DNA of 64,000 nt from Psychrobacter sp. M13 (GTDB taxonomy: Bacteria > Pseudomonadota > Gammaproteobacteria > Pseudomonadales > Moraxellaceae), in NCBI RefSeq assembly GCF_030718935.1, contig NZ_CP132194.1, forward strand, positions 2,480,001 to 2,544,000. Direction: 5' to 3'. Below the pieces are notes generated by a model. That model ran no database searches. It was not told the DNA's origin and was given only the letters and a program-made list of their open reading frames with translations. The translations under genes and the position numbers were made by a program. Below, piece by piece: positions 18,369 through 26,342 of this stretch (the first letter of the stretch is position 1; the number at the start of each line of letters is the position of its first letter).

Positions 18369-19325
18369 TTATTTACCGACTTGCGTCACTGGAATACGTA
18401 GCGCTTTGGGCAAACTAAACGTCACATTTTCTTCTATGCCTGCTAGCTCATCAGGCACTTGCCCGCCCCAATCTTGCAGCTGCTGCAATACTTCTTGGAT
18501 CAGCACCTCAGGCGCAGAAGCGCCAGCAGTGACGCCAACGCTTTGGATGCCATCGAACCACTCGAGCTGTATTTCACTAGCATTATCGATCAGATAGGCT
18601 TGGCAATTCATGCGCTCGGCCAGTTCGCGCAAACGATTAGAATTTGACGAGTTGGGTGAGCCGACAACCAGTACTACCTCGCAGCGCGCGGCTAAATCTT
18701 TTACCGCATCTTGACGGTTTTGGGTAGCATAGCAGATATCGTCTTTGCGCGGGCCTTGTATAGCAGGGAACTTATCCCGCAAGGCATCGATTACTCTTGC
18801 TGTATCATCCATAGATAACGTCGTTTGAGTCACAAAGGATAAGCGCTCAGCGTCTTTTACTATCAAATTATCAACGTCATTTTCGTTTTCAACCAAATGG
18901 ATTTGACCACCGAATTTGCGGTTAAATCGCCCCATGGTGCCCTCAACCTCGGGATGTCCTGCGTGACCGATCAGTATAGCGTCCATACCATCTTGAGCAA
19001 ATCTTGCCACTTCGATATGGACTTTAGTGACGAGCGGACAAGTGGCATCAAATACGGTAAGGTCGCGGCGCTCAGCCTCATCTTCAACCGCTTTTGATAC
19101 GCCATGCGCTGAAAAGATCACGATTGAGCCATCAGGAACTTCGTTAAGCTCTTCGACGAATACCGCACCGCGATTGGCTAAATCTGATACTACAAATTTA
19201 TTGTGTACGACCTCATGACGCACATAAATGGGCGGCTCAAAACGCATCAAAGCTTCGTTGACGATCGCAATCGCGCGATCAACACCAGCACAAAACCCAC
19301 GTGGATTGGCAAGATAAATTTGCAT
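18369..19325 (-). CDS. ispH: 4-hydroxy-3-methylbut-2-enyl diphosphate reductase
   Basis: Last enzyme of the MEP isoprenoid pathway; reduces HMBPP to IPP and DMAPP with a [4Fe-4S] cluster. The three cluster cysteines are seen in [13 protein letters not shown] (Cys12), [11 protein letters not shown] and [11 protein letters not shown]. The HEVVHN and AHGV histidine motifs bind substrate, and [13 protein letters not shown] is the diphosphate-binding segment. The 318-residue length is normal. It is divergent from gmk. Its product feeds undecaprenyl diphosphate, the substrate chain of UppP at the left edge. Confidence 0.98.
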   Translation of the reverse strand: MQIYLANPRGFCAGVDRAIAIVNEALMRFEPPIYVRHEVVHNKFVVSDLANRGAVFVEELNEVPDGSIVIFSAHGVSKAVEDEAERRDLTVFDATCPLVTKVHIEVARFAQDGMDAILIGHAGHPEVEGTMGRFNRKFGGQIHLVENENDVDNLIVKDAERLSFVTQTTLSMDDTARVIDALRDKFPAIQGPRKDDICYATQNRQDAVKDLAARCEVVLVVGSPNSSNSNRLRELAERMNCQAYLIDNASEIQLEWFDGIQSVGVTAGASAPEVLIQEVLQQLQDWGGQVPDELAGIEENVTFSLPKALRIPVTQVGK

Positions 19326-19546
19326 AAGGCAGCCTATCGTTAGATAATTTGGTTTAAAAATTAAATTGGGATAAAAAATTGTTAGATCAAGTCTGATTGG
19401 ATCAATATTTATTGCTTAAAAACTAGACTCAAAACTTAGCGTGAAAGATAATGGCTCTACTTTAGCATAATTTGCTTTTATTGCCCCTTAAAATACTATC
19501 GGTTCAGTTTTCTTAACCTAATTTTATTACTAAAGCAAACAGACTG

Positions 19547-19552
19547 TATAAT
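19547..19552 (+). promoter_or_regulatory. Possible -10 element of gmk
   Basis: A perfect TATAAT lies 50 bp before the gmk ATG. The expected -35 position (19524-19529) is only A/T-rich, so the call rests on the -10 alone. Confidence 0.4.
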
Positions 19553-19601
19553 AGAAAACGATAGCTCCTGCGACTACTCTTTTATCATTAGGACATTTTG
19601 T

Positions 19602-20228
19602 ATGATAGGTTCATTATTTATTATTACCGCCGCCTCAGGCACTGGCAAGACCTCATTGGTAAAGCAATTACTGGCGACGACTAATGAGTTGAGCGTTAGC
19701 GTCTCACACACGACTCGCCCGCCGCGTCCTGGTGAAATTGATGGCCATCATTATCATTTTATCGAAAAGGACACCTTTACTGCGGCTATCGATGAAAATA
19801 AATTTTTGGAGCATGCCGAAGTCTTTGGTAATTATTATGGCACCTCAGAGCAAAGCGTGCGGGCGCAGCTGGCCGCAGGTATCGATGTTATCTTGGAGAT
19901 TGACTGGCAAGGCGCACAGCAAATTAAAACCATATTTCCTGAGGCGACTATGGTATTTATTTTACCGCCTAATATTGCCACTTTACGACAGCGCCTCTCA
20001 ACACGCGCGACTGATAGTGTTGAGGTTATAGAACAACGCTTGAGCGGAGCAGTCACTGAGATGGCGCAATATGTACATGCTGATTATGTGGTGGTGAATG
20101 ATAATTTTGAAGTGGCGCTGGCTGAGCTAAAAGCGATTATTGTAGCGGATAGACAGACATTGGCCCGGCAACAGCGGCGCTATCGTCGTACTATCGCCGC
20201 TTTGCTCGATAATCAGGCGGATGGCTAG
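19602..20228 (+). CDS. gmk: Guanylate kinase
   Basis: Phosphorylates GMP to GDP with ATP. P-loop ASGTGKTSL is near the N-terminus (the usual family sequence is PSGAGKSS/TL). [21 protein letters not shown] is the GMP-binding region, followed by [14 protein letters not shown]. The 208-residue length fits. In many gammaproteobacteria gmk is directly followed by rpoZ and spoT; here an inverted adhesin gene lies between them. No terminator for the plus strand is obvious; the hairpin at 20276-20307 is oriented for the adhesin. Confidence 0.97.
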   Translation: MIGSLFIITAASGTGKTSLVKQLLATTNELSVSVSHTTRPPRPGEIDGHHYHFIEKDTFTAAIDENKFLEHAEVFGNYYGTSEQSVRAQLAAGIDVILEIDWQGAQQIKTIFPEATMVFILPPNIATLRQRLSTRATDSVEVIEQRLSGAVTEMAQYVHADYVVVNDNFEVALAELKAIIVADRQTLARQQRRYRRTIAALLDNQADG

Positions 20229-20275
20229 AGCATATCCTCAACATAGCGAATAAAAACACAACGATTAAAACAACT

Positions 20276-20307
20276 AACCCCATAAGTTAGAAACAACTTA
20301 CGGGGTT
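20276..20307 (-). terminator. Terminator of the trimeric autotransporter gene
   Basis: A 13-bp stem (AACCCCATAAGTT/AACTTACGGGGTT) has one position that pairs as G-U only in minus-strand RNA, followed by a T-rich stretch on that strand. It lies about 50 bp beyond the adhesin stop codon. The plus-strand side has no T-run, so it would serve gmk poorly. Confidence 0.8.
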
Positions 20308-20356
20308 AATTCAGTTATTGAATACAGATTTTTATAAGCTAGAGGCTTATATCTGA

Positions 20357-22231
20357 TTACCAAATCTTATAAGAAAGACCACCGCCAATAGCTGTGCCTC
20401 CTGTATCCGTATAAGAGCCACCAACTTTGTAGCTAAACTTACCTGAGCTAGTAGCACCAGATAACCCTATAGCGATAGCAGCCTCGCCATTATAGTAACC
20501 TGTACCACCTGTGATACGACCTTCACCTGGTGTCATCGCGCTGGGCATTGAAGCAATGGCAATCGCACTGGCGATACCGCCGCTTAGCTCATCTTCTAAC
20601 TCGTCAACTTTATATCCTAAAGCAGATAACTGACCGAAGTTAACAGCATGATTAGGCGCAGTACCATTGGCAACACCCGTTATGACTTGATTACCAGCAT
20701 TGATACCGCCTGTCGTCATACTAGGCCCACCTGCAATAGTAACACCAGTACCATTAATCGTAGTACTACCATTGGTCAGGCCATTAGTGTTAATAGTGGT
20801 ATTACCATTTACGAATCCACTATTATTAATGGTGGTGTTGCCTGTTTTTAGGCTACCATTTGCACCTAAATTAACATCTTTTGCCAGCTTAATAGTTAGA
20901 TTATCAGTACCGTTAGCGACCACACCGACATTATTGCCAGCAGCTAGATTCGCGCTATTGGTTTCGCCACCTGTGATAGTAAGCTTGTCACCTAGTTGAC
21001 GATTGACATCAGCACCACTATCACCACCAAAGTCTAAGCCCTTAGCAATATTAGTAGTATTAGCTGCAATATTAGTCACGTTAGTAGCGATACCTGAAGC
21101 ATTAGTGGCAACGCCTGAAGTATTAGCTGCGATATTGGTCACGTTAGTAGCAATACCCGAAGCATTAGTAGCAACGCCTGAAGTGTTAGCTGCGATATTG
21201 GTCACGTTAGTAGCAACGCCTGAAGTATTAGCTGCGATATTGGTCACGTTAGTAGCGATACCTGAAGCATTAGTAGCAACGCCTGAAGTGTTAGCTGCGA
21301 TATTGGTCACGTTAGTAGCAATACCTGAAGCATTAGTAGCAACGCCTGAAGTGTTAGCTGCGATATTAGTTACGTTAGTAGCAATACCCGAAGCATTAGT
21401 AGCAACGCCTGAAGTGTTAGCTGAGATATTGGTCACGTTAGTAGCAATACCCGAAGCATTAGTAGCAACGCCTGAAGTATTAGCTGAGATATTGGTCACG
21501 TTAGTAGCAATACCCGAAGCATTAGTAGCAACGCCTGAAGTGTTAGCTGCGATATTGGTTACGTTAGTAGCAATACCCGAAGCATTAGTAGCAACGCCTG
21601 AAGTGTTAGCTGCGATATTAGTTACGTTAGTAGCGACGCCTGATGTGTTATTCGCTATAGTAGTTTTAGTAGCAGGACTAAGATCAACAACAAAGTCAGT
21701 GACATTAGTGATATTGTTCAAGTTACTACTAACAGCGACATCACCAGAACCTGCAGAGACAGTCGTACCATTAGCATTGACGGTATAAACATTTTGACCA
21801 CTACCGCCTGGCGTATTGGAAACGTTATTGACATTAGTACCTGCCACAACTTCTGTTTTAGCATCAGCAGCTGCAAGACTGACCTGCTCTTGCGTGGCGG
21901 CTTGCCCACCAGTATATGTTGTAGTTGTACTAAAAGTTGTATTAGTTAATCCTGTAATCGTACCTCCAGTTGGACCTGCATCCGTATCCACAGTGATTGG
22001 ATTAGCTCCAGGGATAGTGAAAGTTACTGCTACCGCTTGCATACTAAGACTAGCCGCAGCTAATCCTATACATAATGTGCTTAAGCGCAAAATACGGGCG
22101 CCTACGGTTATAGTGTTTCTATTAGAACTGACTGCTGTACTAGATGACTTATTTTTGCCTTTAGCATATTCCGTGACAGCCATAAAGCAGTTTGAAGCCT
22201 CGTTCCAGATAACTTTATATGTGCGATTCAT
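20357..22231 (-). CDS. YadA-like trimeric autotransporter adhesin
   Basis: A 624-residue type Vc surface protein. The N-terminus has an ESPR extended signal region (MNRTYKVIWNEASNCFMAV...AKGK) and a hydrophobic core ending near SMQAVAV (residue ~69). Residues 195-390 are ten tandem units of NTSGVAT/NASGIAT/NVTNIAA 7-mers, giving a heptad pattern with small or beta-branched residues at a and V/I at d, as for a trimeric coiled-coil stalk. A neck-like region with NTTINNSG/NTTINTNG repeats follows. The C-terminal ~85 residues (about 540-624) are the YadA anchor, ending GGGLSYKIW, with an aromatic last residue as required for BAM insertion. There is almost no separate head domain. It is inverted between gmk and rpoZ, with its own terminator and a GGATG Shine-Dalgarno before the ATG. 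Confidence 0.92.
   Translation of the reverse strand: MNRTYKVIWNEASNCFMAVTEYAKGKNKSSSTAVSSNRNTITVGARILRLSTLCIGLAAASLSMQAVAVTFTIPGANPITVDTDAGPTGGTITGLTNTTFSTTTTYTGGQAATQEQVSLAAADAKTEVVAGTNVNNVSNTPGGSGQNVYTVNANGTTVSAGSGDVAVSSNLNNITNVTDFVVDLSPATKTTIANNTSGVATNVTNIAANTSGVATNASGIATNVTNIAANTSGVATNASGIATNVTNISANTSGVATNASGIATNVTNISANTSGVATNASGIATNVTNIAANTSGVATNASGIATNVTNIAANTSGVATNASGIATNVTNIAANTSGVATNVTNIAANTSGVATNASGIATNVTNIAANTSGVATNASGIATNVTNIAANTTNIAKGLDFGGDSGADVNRQLGDKLTITGGETNSANLAAGNNVGVVANGTDNLTIKLAKDVNLGANGSLKTGNTTINNSGFVNGNTTINTNGLTNGSTTINGTGVTIAGGPSMTTGGINAGNQVITGVANGTAPNHAVNFGQLSALGYKVDELEDELSGGIASAIAIASMPSAMTPGEGRITGGTGYYNGEAAIAIGLSGATSSGKFSYKVGGSYTDTGGTAIGGGLSYKIW
21062..21649. repeat. 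Tandem 63-bp coding repeat of the adhesin stalk
   Basis: Eight full 63-bp units (21 residues) and two shortened 42-bp units (14 residues) are arranged as short, six full, short, two full. The units are nearly identical at DNA level, differing at single third positions, which suggests recent unequal crossing-over or slippage. All unit lengths are multiples of 21 bp, so changes keep the frame. Confidence 0.95.
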
Positions 22232-22411
22232 AGTATTACATCCTGTAGTAGTTTTACTATTGCTTTATATTTGAAATCAATAGGAGCAATTGTAAGAGCA
22301 AATAAATAAGAACAACGGTATGTATTTATTCTAAAAGCCTTTACAAGAAGTGATGTATTAGGCAATTGCTTCGCTCAGCTTCTTCCATAAAGCTGCTAAG
22401 ATTAGCAATCG

Positions 22412-22458
22412 TGATCAAAACTGATCATTATTAAAAATTTCTAAATAATTTTTCGATC
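22412..22458. promoter_or_regulatory. Cluster of GATC sites upstream of the adhesin
   Basis: TGATCA occurs at 22412-22417 and again at 22422-22427, exactly 10 bp apart, and a third GATC is at 22455-22458. The cluster is about 185-225 bp upstream of the adhesin ATG. A regulatory role is inferred only from the spacing and density. Confidence 0.3.
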
Positions 22459-22492
22459 ACAACTTCATCATAGCAAGGCGCACTCTAAAATG

Positions 22493-22514
22493 TACCTGTA
22501 GATATATACAGGTA
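22493..22514. promoter_or_regulatory. LexA-like palindrome (CTG-N10-CAG)
   Basis: TACCTGTA and TACAGGTA form an 8-bp inverted repeat around a 6-bp AT core. Within it CTG (22495-22497) and CAG (22508-22510) are separated by exactly ten A/T-rich bases, the layout of the gammaproteobacterial SOS box. It is about 260 bp upstream of the adhesin start and about 390 bp upstream of rpoZ. It is an operator by appearance; the protein that binds it is unknown. Confidence 0.45.
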
Positions 22515-22900
22515 TATGGATTAATAGACGGATTTGTAGCAAATAATCTACTCAATTGAAATTAAAGCCATTTTTTCGGGCTTATAATCGATGAAATGAT
22601 GATTAAAACAATAAAAATTGATATTTAGTAAAGACATTTCGTAGTGCTGTAAGTTAATAATGTATGAGTCAGTAATAAAGGTAACTATATTTTTCATCAA
22701 AATTCGATTATCTTAATATTCTGAAATAGTTAAGTTTATGGTCCAGTAATAGACTTAAACTCAATCTATTAATTGATGAGATACTTTAGCCAAAAATTAA
22801 TGTTATAATTACAAATTATCTTCTTATACTATATTTATATTTCCGTTATCACTATGCGGATTATTCGCGTTTTTGACAGAAACAACAGAGGTAGCTTGCT

Positions 22901-23161
22901 ATGGCACGAGTCACGATTGAAGATTGCTTAGATAATGTAGATAACCGCTTTGAATTGGTATTGGTCGCCAGCAAACGCGCCCGTCAATTGGCCAAAGGTA
23001 TTGCCGAGCCGATGGTAGAGGTCGATAATGACAAGCCTACTGTATTAGCTTTACGTGAGATTGCGGCAGGTAAAATCACTCGTGATATCTTGAACCAGCC
23101 AGAGCATAACTTTGCTACTAGCTCATTAGACTTAGCGTTATCGGGCGATCATAGCTTTTAG
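22901..23161 (+). CDS. rpoZ: DNA-directed RNA polymerase omega subunit
   Basis: Small RNA polymerase subunit that assists beta' folding and forms part of a ppGpp site. The 86-residue protein begins [20 protein letters not shown] and contains [11 protein letters not shown] and [14 protein letters not shown], all diagnostic. AGAGG lies before the ATG. It precedes spoT, as usual, but with a 382-bp gap that holds a terminator, so spoT must largely use its own promoter. Confidence 0.98.
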   Translation: MARVTIEDCLDNVDNRFELVLVASKRARQLAKGIAEPMVEVDNDKPTVLALREIAAGKITRDILNQPEHNFATSSLDLALSGDHSF

Positions 23162-23167
23162 GTTTTA

Positions 23168-23205
23168 AGTGACTTAACTTGAGTGACTTAATGTAAGTGA
23201 CTTAA
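23168..23205. repeat. Three direct repeats AGTGACTTAA, 14-bp period
   Basis: Copies are at 23168-23177, 23182-23191 and 23196-23205, seven bases after the rpoZ stop codon. Each copy is itself nearly palindromic with its flanking TTAAGT. The function is unknown. Confidence 0.75.
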
Positions 23206-23231
23206 AAAACAAGCTTATGAACCCATCATAG

Positions 23232-23256
23232 ACCACAGTGTAGCGCTGTGGTTTTT
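23232..23256 (+). terminator. Terminator of rpoZ
   Basis: ACCACAG and CTGTGGT pair across a 7-nt loop, followed by a run of T residues. It lies 70 bp after the rpoZ stop codon. Confidence 0.8.
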
Positions 23257-23543
23257 GCTGTTTATAGTGGTTAATTTTGCTTTTAACGACTTAAGTTTAT
23301 TGCGACGGCTATATCATTTTTGATTTGAGGACGATAAGTGACATACTTTTTATAGTTATATCCTTACTATCCTTAAGTTTTTAAGTCGTCTATACGCTTA
23401 GCGGTTGACATTTACTGTAATTTACGATTAATTAGAGGGTGGTTTAAACAATATAAGCGGTTGCGTATTAGTGCCTTTATTCAAGGCTTACTTTGACACC
23501 ATACAACTATGCTGGCGTAAAATTATAATAGGATAGCCATTTT

Positions 23544-25730
23544 ATGAGCCAAACTTTACCTAAACTCAGTCATTATCTGGTTGATGAAGCTCAGTATAAT
23601 TTATTACGTTCTGTTGGTTATTTATCCGTTGATGAGCGCCGTGACATTATTGATGCTTGCGCGTTTGGTGATGTGGCACATATAAAGGATAAGCGTAAAT
23701 CTGGTGAGCCTTATATCACTCATCCTATCGCTGTGGCTGAGATATTGGCAGGATTTCGCTTAGATCGCGATACGATTATAGCGGCTATCTTGCATGATAC
23801 TGTTGAAGATACAGAGGTCAGTGACGAGCAGATTGAGCAACGCTATGGCAAAGTTGTGGCACGCTTGGTTGATGGGGTGACTAAGCTTAAATCCTCCAGC
23901 CATAATAAACAGCAAAATAAAGCAGCTACTTTTCATAAAATACTAACCGCAACACTCAATGATCCGCGCGTGTTAATTATAAAACTCGCGGATCGTCTGC
24001 ATAACATGTCAACGCTCGATGCAGTGAGACCCGAAAAGCAGCGAGCTACTGCTCAGGAAACCTTAGATTTTTACGTGCCCTTTGCTCGTCTGATGGGTAT
24101 CAATGATATTGCTGATTATATTGAGGTGCTGTGCTATCGCAACCTTGATTCAGATATGTATAACAAATTATCTGACAAGCTTTTACAGTATGGACTAGGA
24201 CGTAACTTTCAAAAAGAAGCTATTCATCGTTATTTAATTATTGTACTGAGCAGTTTAGGTCTGACAGGACATGTCAAAATATTAGACAATCGCGTCACTA
24301 TGTATCGCCAGTTTTTTCGTAATCGTGGTGAGATTAACACGTTACTCCGTCAGTACTCGTTTGAGATTGTGCTAGATACCATTGAAGCCTGTGACAAACT
24401 GGCTTATTACTTGATTAAAAAATACCAAATTGCAGATGACAATATTGCAGATAACATTCGTCGGCCACTACCAGGTGGTAATCAGTCGCTCACCTTGATC
24501 TATGATCGTGATAATGATTCTATCAAAGTCACTATCATGACCAAAAAGATGCAACGCGCTGCCCTGCTTGGGGTCATTGGTGCAGAGCATGCCTCTGATA
24601 TTAGTCAGTCGGTGATTCAAGCTTCACTGCGTAATATGAAAGAGCTGATTGATGAGGATTCACTAGATGATAATAGTCCTGACTTCTCAGCAGCAGTCTC
24701 AACTATCAATGAGCTGATGGATTATCTGCATTCAAGTAAGATAATTTGCTATAGTCCACAAGGCCGCGCTTATGAGCTGCCACAAGGTTCAACCGCGCTT
24801 GATTTTGCTTATGCCGTTGGACCTATGGTTGGTAATGTGGCCGTTGGCGCTAACATCGATCATAAGCATGCCAAGCTTGGCACAGTGGTCACTAATGGTC
24901 AAACGGTTGAAATTGAAGTCGATAAAAGCTCTGAACCCAAAGCGGAGTGGCTTGGATTTGTAGCAACTAATAAAGCTCGACAACAGATACTACGCTGGTT
25001 TAAAGATTTATCTCATGAAGATAAACAGCGCCATGGTCAGCAGGCTTTAGATCGTGCCCTTAAAACCTATCAAAAAAGCCTCGATGACTTAAGCGTCAGC
25101 GATTGGAATAATTTATTAGAATGGCGAGGTATAAGTCAGAAGCAAGATCTATTTGAGCAAATTAGTTCAGGAACGCTGTTACCTCAGCTGATCGTATCGC
25201 GACTATTCAACGACGATATTACTAACATGTGCGCCCAAGACGATAATGAACAAATGGTACAGCCGCAGCAACTGATTGCCAATGCGGCGGGTGTAGAGCT
25301 TGATTTCGCTAATTGCTGTCACCCTATTTATGGTGATCCTATCGTCGGTCATTTATCACGCCACGGTTTAGTCGCCCATCGACACAAATGCTTCTCGTTG
25401 GATGATATTCGTAAAGACAACCCTTATCAAGTTATTCAATTGCGCTGGCGTGATGATAAAGCGGTTAAGCAGACCGAGTCAGAAGAATACGGCGGCAAGA
25501 TTCGCTTTTCCGCTTATCTAAAGCTATCCATTATATTAAGCGATGAGCAAATTAGTGAAGTGGTTTACCATTTACGCCAGCTTAATATCGGCGTTGAAAC
25601 CGTTGATGTACGTAGCACAGATACGGTATTACAAGTAGTAGTACGCAGTCGCAGTCATCTAGCGCAGGGTATTCGTGAGCTACGATCCCTGTTAGGATTC
25701 CCTAATATCATGCGTCTTTATCAGTTATAA
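23544..25730 (+). CDS. spoT: SpoT-type (p)ppGpp hydrolase with degenerate synthetase domain
   Basis: A 728-residue RSH protein. The HD hydrolase domain is intact: RKSGEPYITHP (His60), ILHDTVEDT (His84, Asp85) and LIIKLADRLHNM (Asp150). The synthetase region (about 200-390) is eroded: the usual YQSLHT is NQSLTL, and the EIQIRT-type strand is KVTIMT. A TGS domain (about 395-460), a cysteine-containing zinc-finger-like segment (ANCCHPI) and a C-terminal ACT domain follow. Loss of synthetase activity is known for Moraxellaceae SpoT, so hydrolysis is the likely sole catalytic role; RelA would be elsewhere. It follows rpoZ and precedes ridA. Confidence 0.95.
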   Translation: MSQTLPKLSHYLVDEAQYNLLRSVGYLSVDERRDIIDACAFGDVAHIKDKRKSGEPYITHPIAVAEILAGFRLDRDTIIAAILHDTVEDTEVSDEQIEQRYGKVVARLVDGVTKLKSSSHNKQQNKAATFHKILTATLNDPRVLIIKLADRLHNMSTLDAVRPEKQRATAQETLDFYVPFARLMGINDIADYIEVLCYRNLDSDMYNKLSDKLLQYGLGRNFQKEAIHRYLIIVLSSLGLTGHVKILDNRVTMYRQFFRNRGEINTLLRQYSFEIVLDTIEACDKLAYYLIKKYQIADDNIADNIRRPLPGGNQSLTLIYDRDNDSIKVTIMTKKMQRAALLGVIGAEHASDISQSVIQASLRNMKELIDEDSLDDNSPDFSAAVSTINELMDYLHSSKIICYSPQGRAYELPQGSTALDFAYAVGPMVGNVAVGANIDHKHAKLGTVVTNGQTVEIEVDKSSEPKAEWLGFVATNKARQQILRWFKDLSHEDKQRHGQQALDRALKTYQKSLDDLSVSDWNNLLEWRGISQKQDLFEQISSGTLLPQLIVSRLFNDDITNMCAQDDNEQMVQPQQLIANAAGVELDFANCCHPIYGDPIVGHLSRHGLVAHRHKCFSLDDIRKDNPYQVIQLRWRDDKAVKQTESEEYGGKIRFSAYLKLSIILSDEQISEVVYHLRQLNIGVETVDVRSTDTVLQVVVRSRSHLAQGIRELRSLLGFPNIMRLYQL

Positions 25731-25814
25731 TTTTTAATTAACCAAAGCTTATTATTTGCAGAATTTTGCATTTATTAATTCTACATTTACTAATAACGAT
25801 AACAAGGATAAATT

Positions 25815-26195
25815 ATGAGTCGTCAAACCATTCAAACCGACAAAGCCCCTGCCGCTGTAGGCACTTACTCACAAGCGGTAAAAGTGGGTAACACAGTCTA
25901 CATCTCAGGACAGCTAGGTTTTGATCCTGATACTATGGAACTAAGAGAAGGTTTTGAGGCACAAGCCAAGCAAGTATTTGAAAACATCAAAGCGATCTGC
26001 ACGGCAGCTGGCGGTACGATCAATGATGTAGTCAAATTTAACGTCTCTTTAACAGACTTAAACGACTTTGCAGCGTTGAACGAAGTGTTTATCGCAAATT
26101 TGACTGAGCCTTATCCGGCTCGTGCTGCGGTGCAAGTCGCGGCATTACCAAAAGGTGGTGTGGTTGAAATTGAATCTATTATGTTTATAGAGTAA
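25815..26195 (+). CDS. ridA: RidA family enamine/imine deaminase
   Basis: Hydrolyses reactive 2-aminoacrylate-type enamines released by PLP enzymes, preventing their damage. The 126-residue protein has the family hallmark segments PAAVGTYSQAVKVGN, YISGQLGF, and PYPARAAVQVAALPKGG with the substrate-binding Arg, then VEIESI. It lies 84 bp after spoT on the same strand, as in Pseudomonas, and ends at a strong terminator. Confidence 0.95.
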   Translation: MSRQTIQTDKAPAAVGTYSQAVKVGNTVYISGQLGFDPDTMELREGFEAQAKQVFENIKAICTAAGGTINDVVKFNVSLTDLNDFAALNEVFIANLTEPYPARAAVQVAALPKGGVVEIESIMFIE

Positions 26196-26247
26196 GTTTT
26201 AAACCATTGATAGATAAAAACATCTCTCTTAAATTTTGAGAAAATAC

Positions 26248-26291
26248 AGTAAGCCCAAATAGTTCTACAAGAACCAATATTTGGGCTTACT
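26248..26291 (+). terminator. Terminator after ridA
   Basis: AGTAAGCCCAAATA and TATTTGGGCTTACT form a 14-bp perfect stem, with a smaller GTTC/GAAC stem in the loop. A T-rich tail follows. It separates spoT-ridA from priA. Confidence 0.85.
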
Positions 26292-26342
26292 TGTCTTAGT
26301 CGTTTTTATTACCCTCTTAATTATGAGCTGTGAGCGCACTTT

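Larger units (their letters stand above)
22232..22900. other. Long AT-rich divergent region between the adhesin gene and rpoZ
   Basis: About 670 bp with no believable gene. It contains three GATC sites within 46 bp (22413, 22423, 22455), a LexA-like palindrome at 22493-22514 and otherwise AT-rich sequence. It must carry the adhesin promoter on the minus strand and the rpoZ promoter on the plus strand. Confidence 0.6.
23162..23543. other. rpoZ-spoT intergenic region
   Basis: About 380 bp with a three-copy direct repeat right after rpoZ, a terminator and then AT-rich sequence leading to spoT. TTGACA is present at 23493-23498 and TATAAT at 23524-23529, but the 25-bp spacing is too long for them to be one promoter. 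Confidence 0.5.

Noticed and set aside
21062..21649. Regular repeats that could suggest a CRISPR array
   Set aside because: The units are contiguous, in frame and without unique spacers; they are coding repeats.
21003..21788. Plus-strand 261-residue open frame with LVAIPEALVATPEVLAAI repeats
   Set aside because: It is the antisense shadow of the adhesin stalk repeat; the minus-strand frame has signal peptide, anchor and terminator.
23493..23529. TTGACA and TATAAT upstream of spoT as one promoter
   Set aside because: The spacing is 25 bp, far outside the 16-18 bp range.
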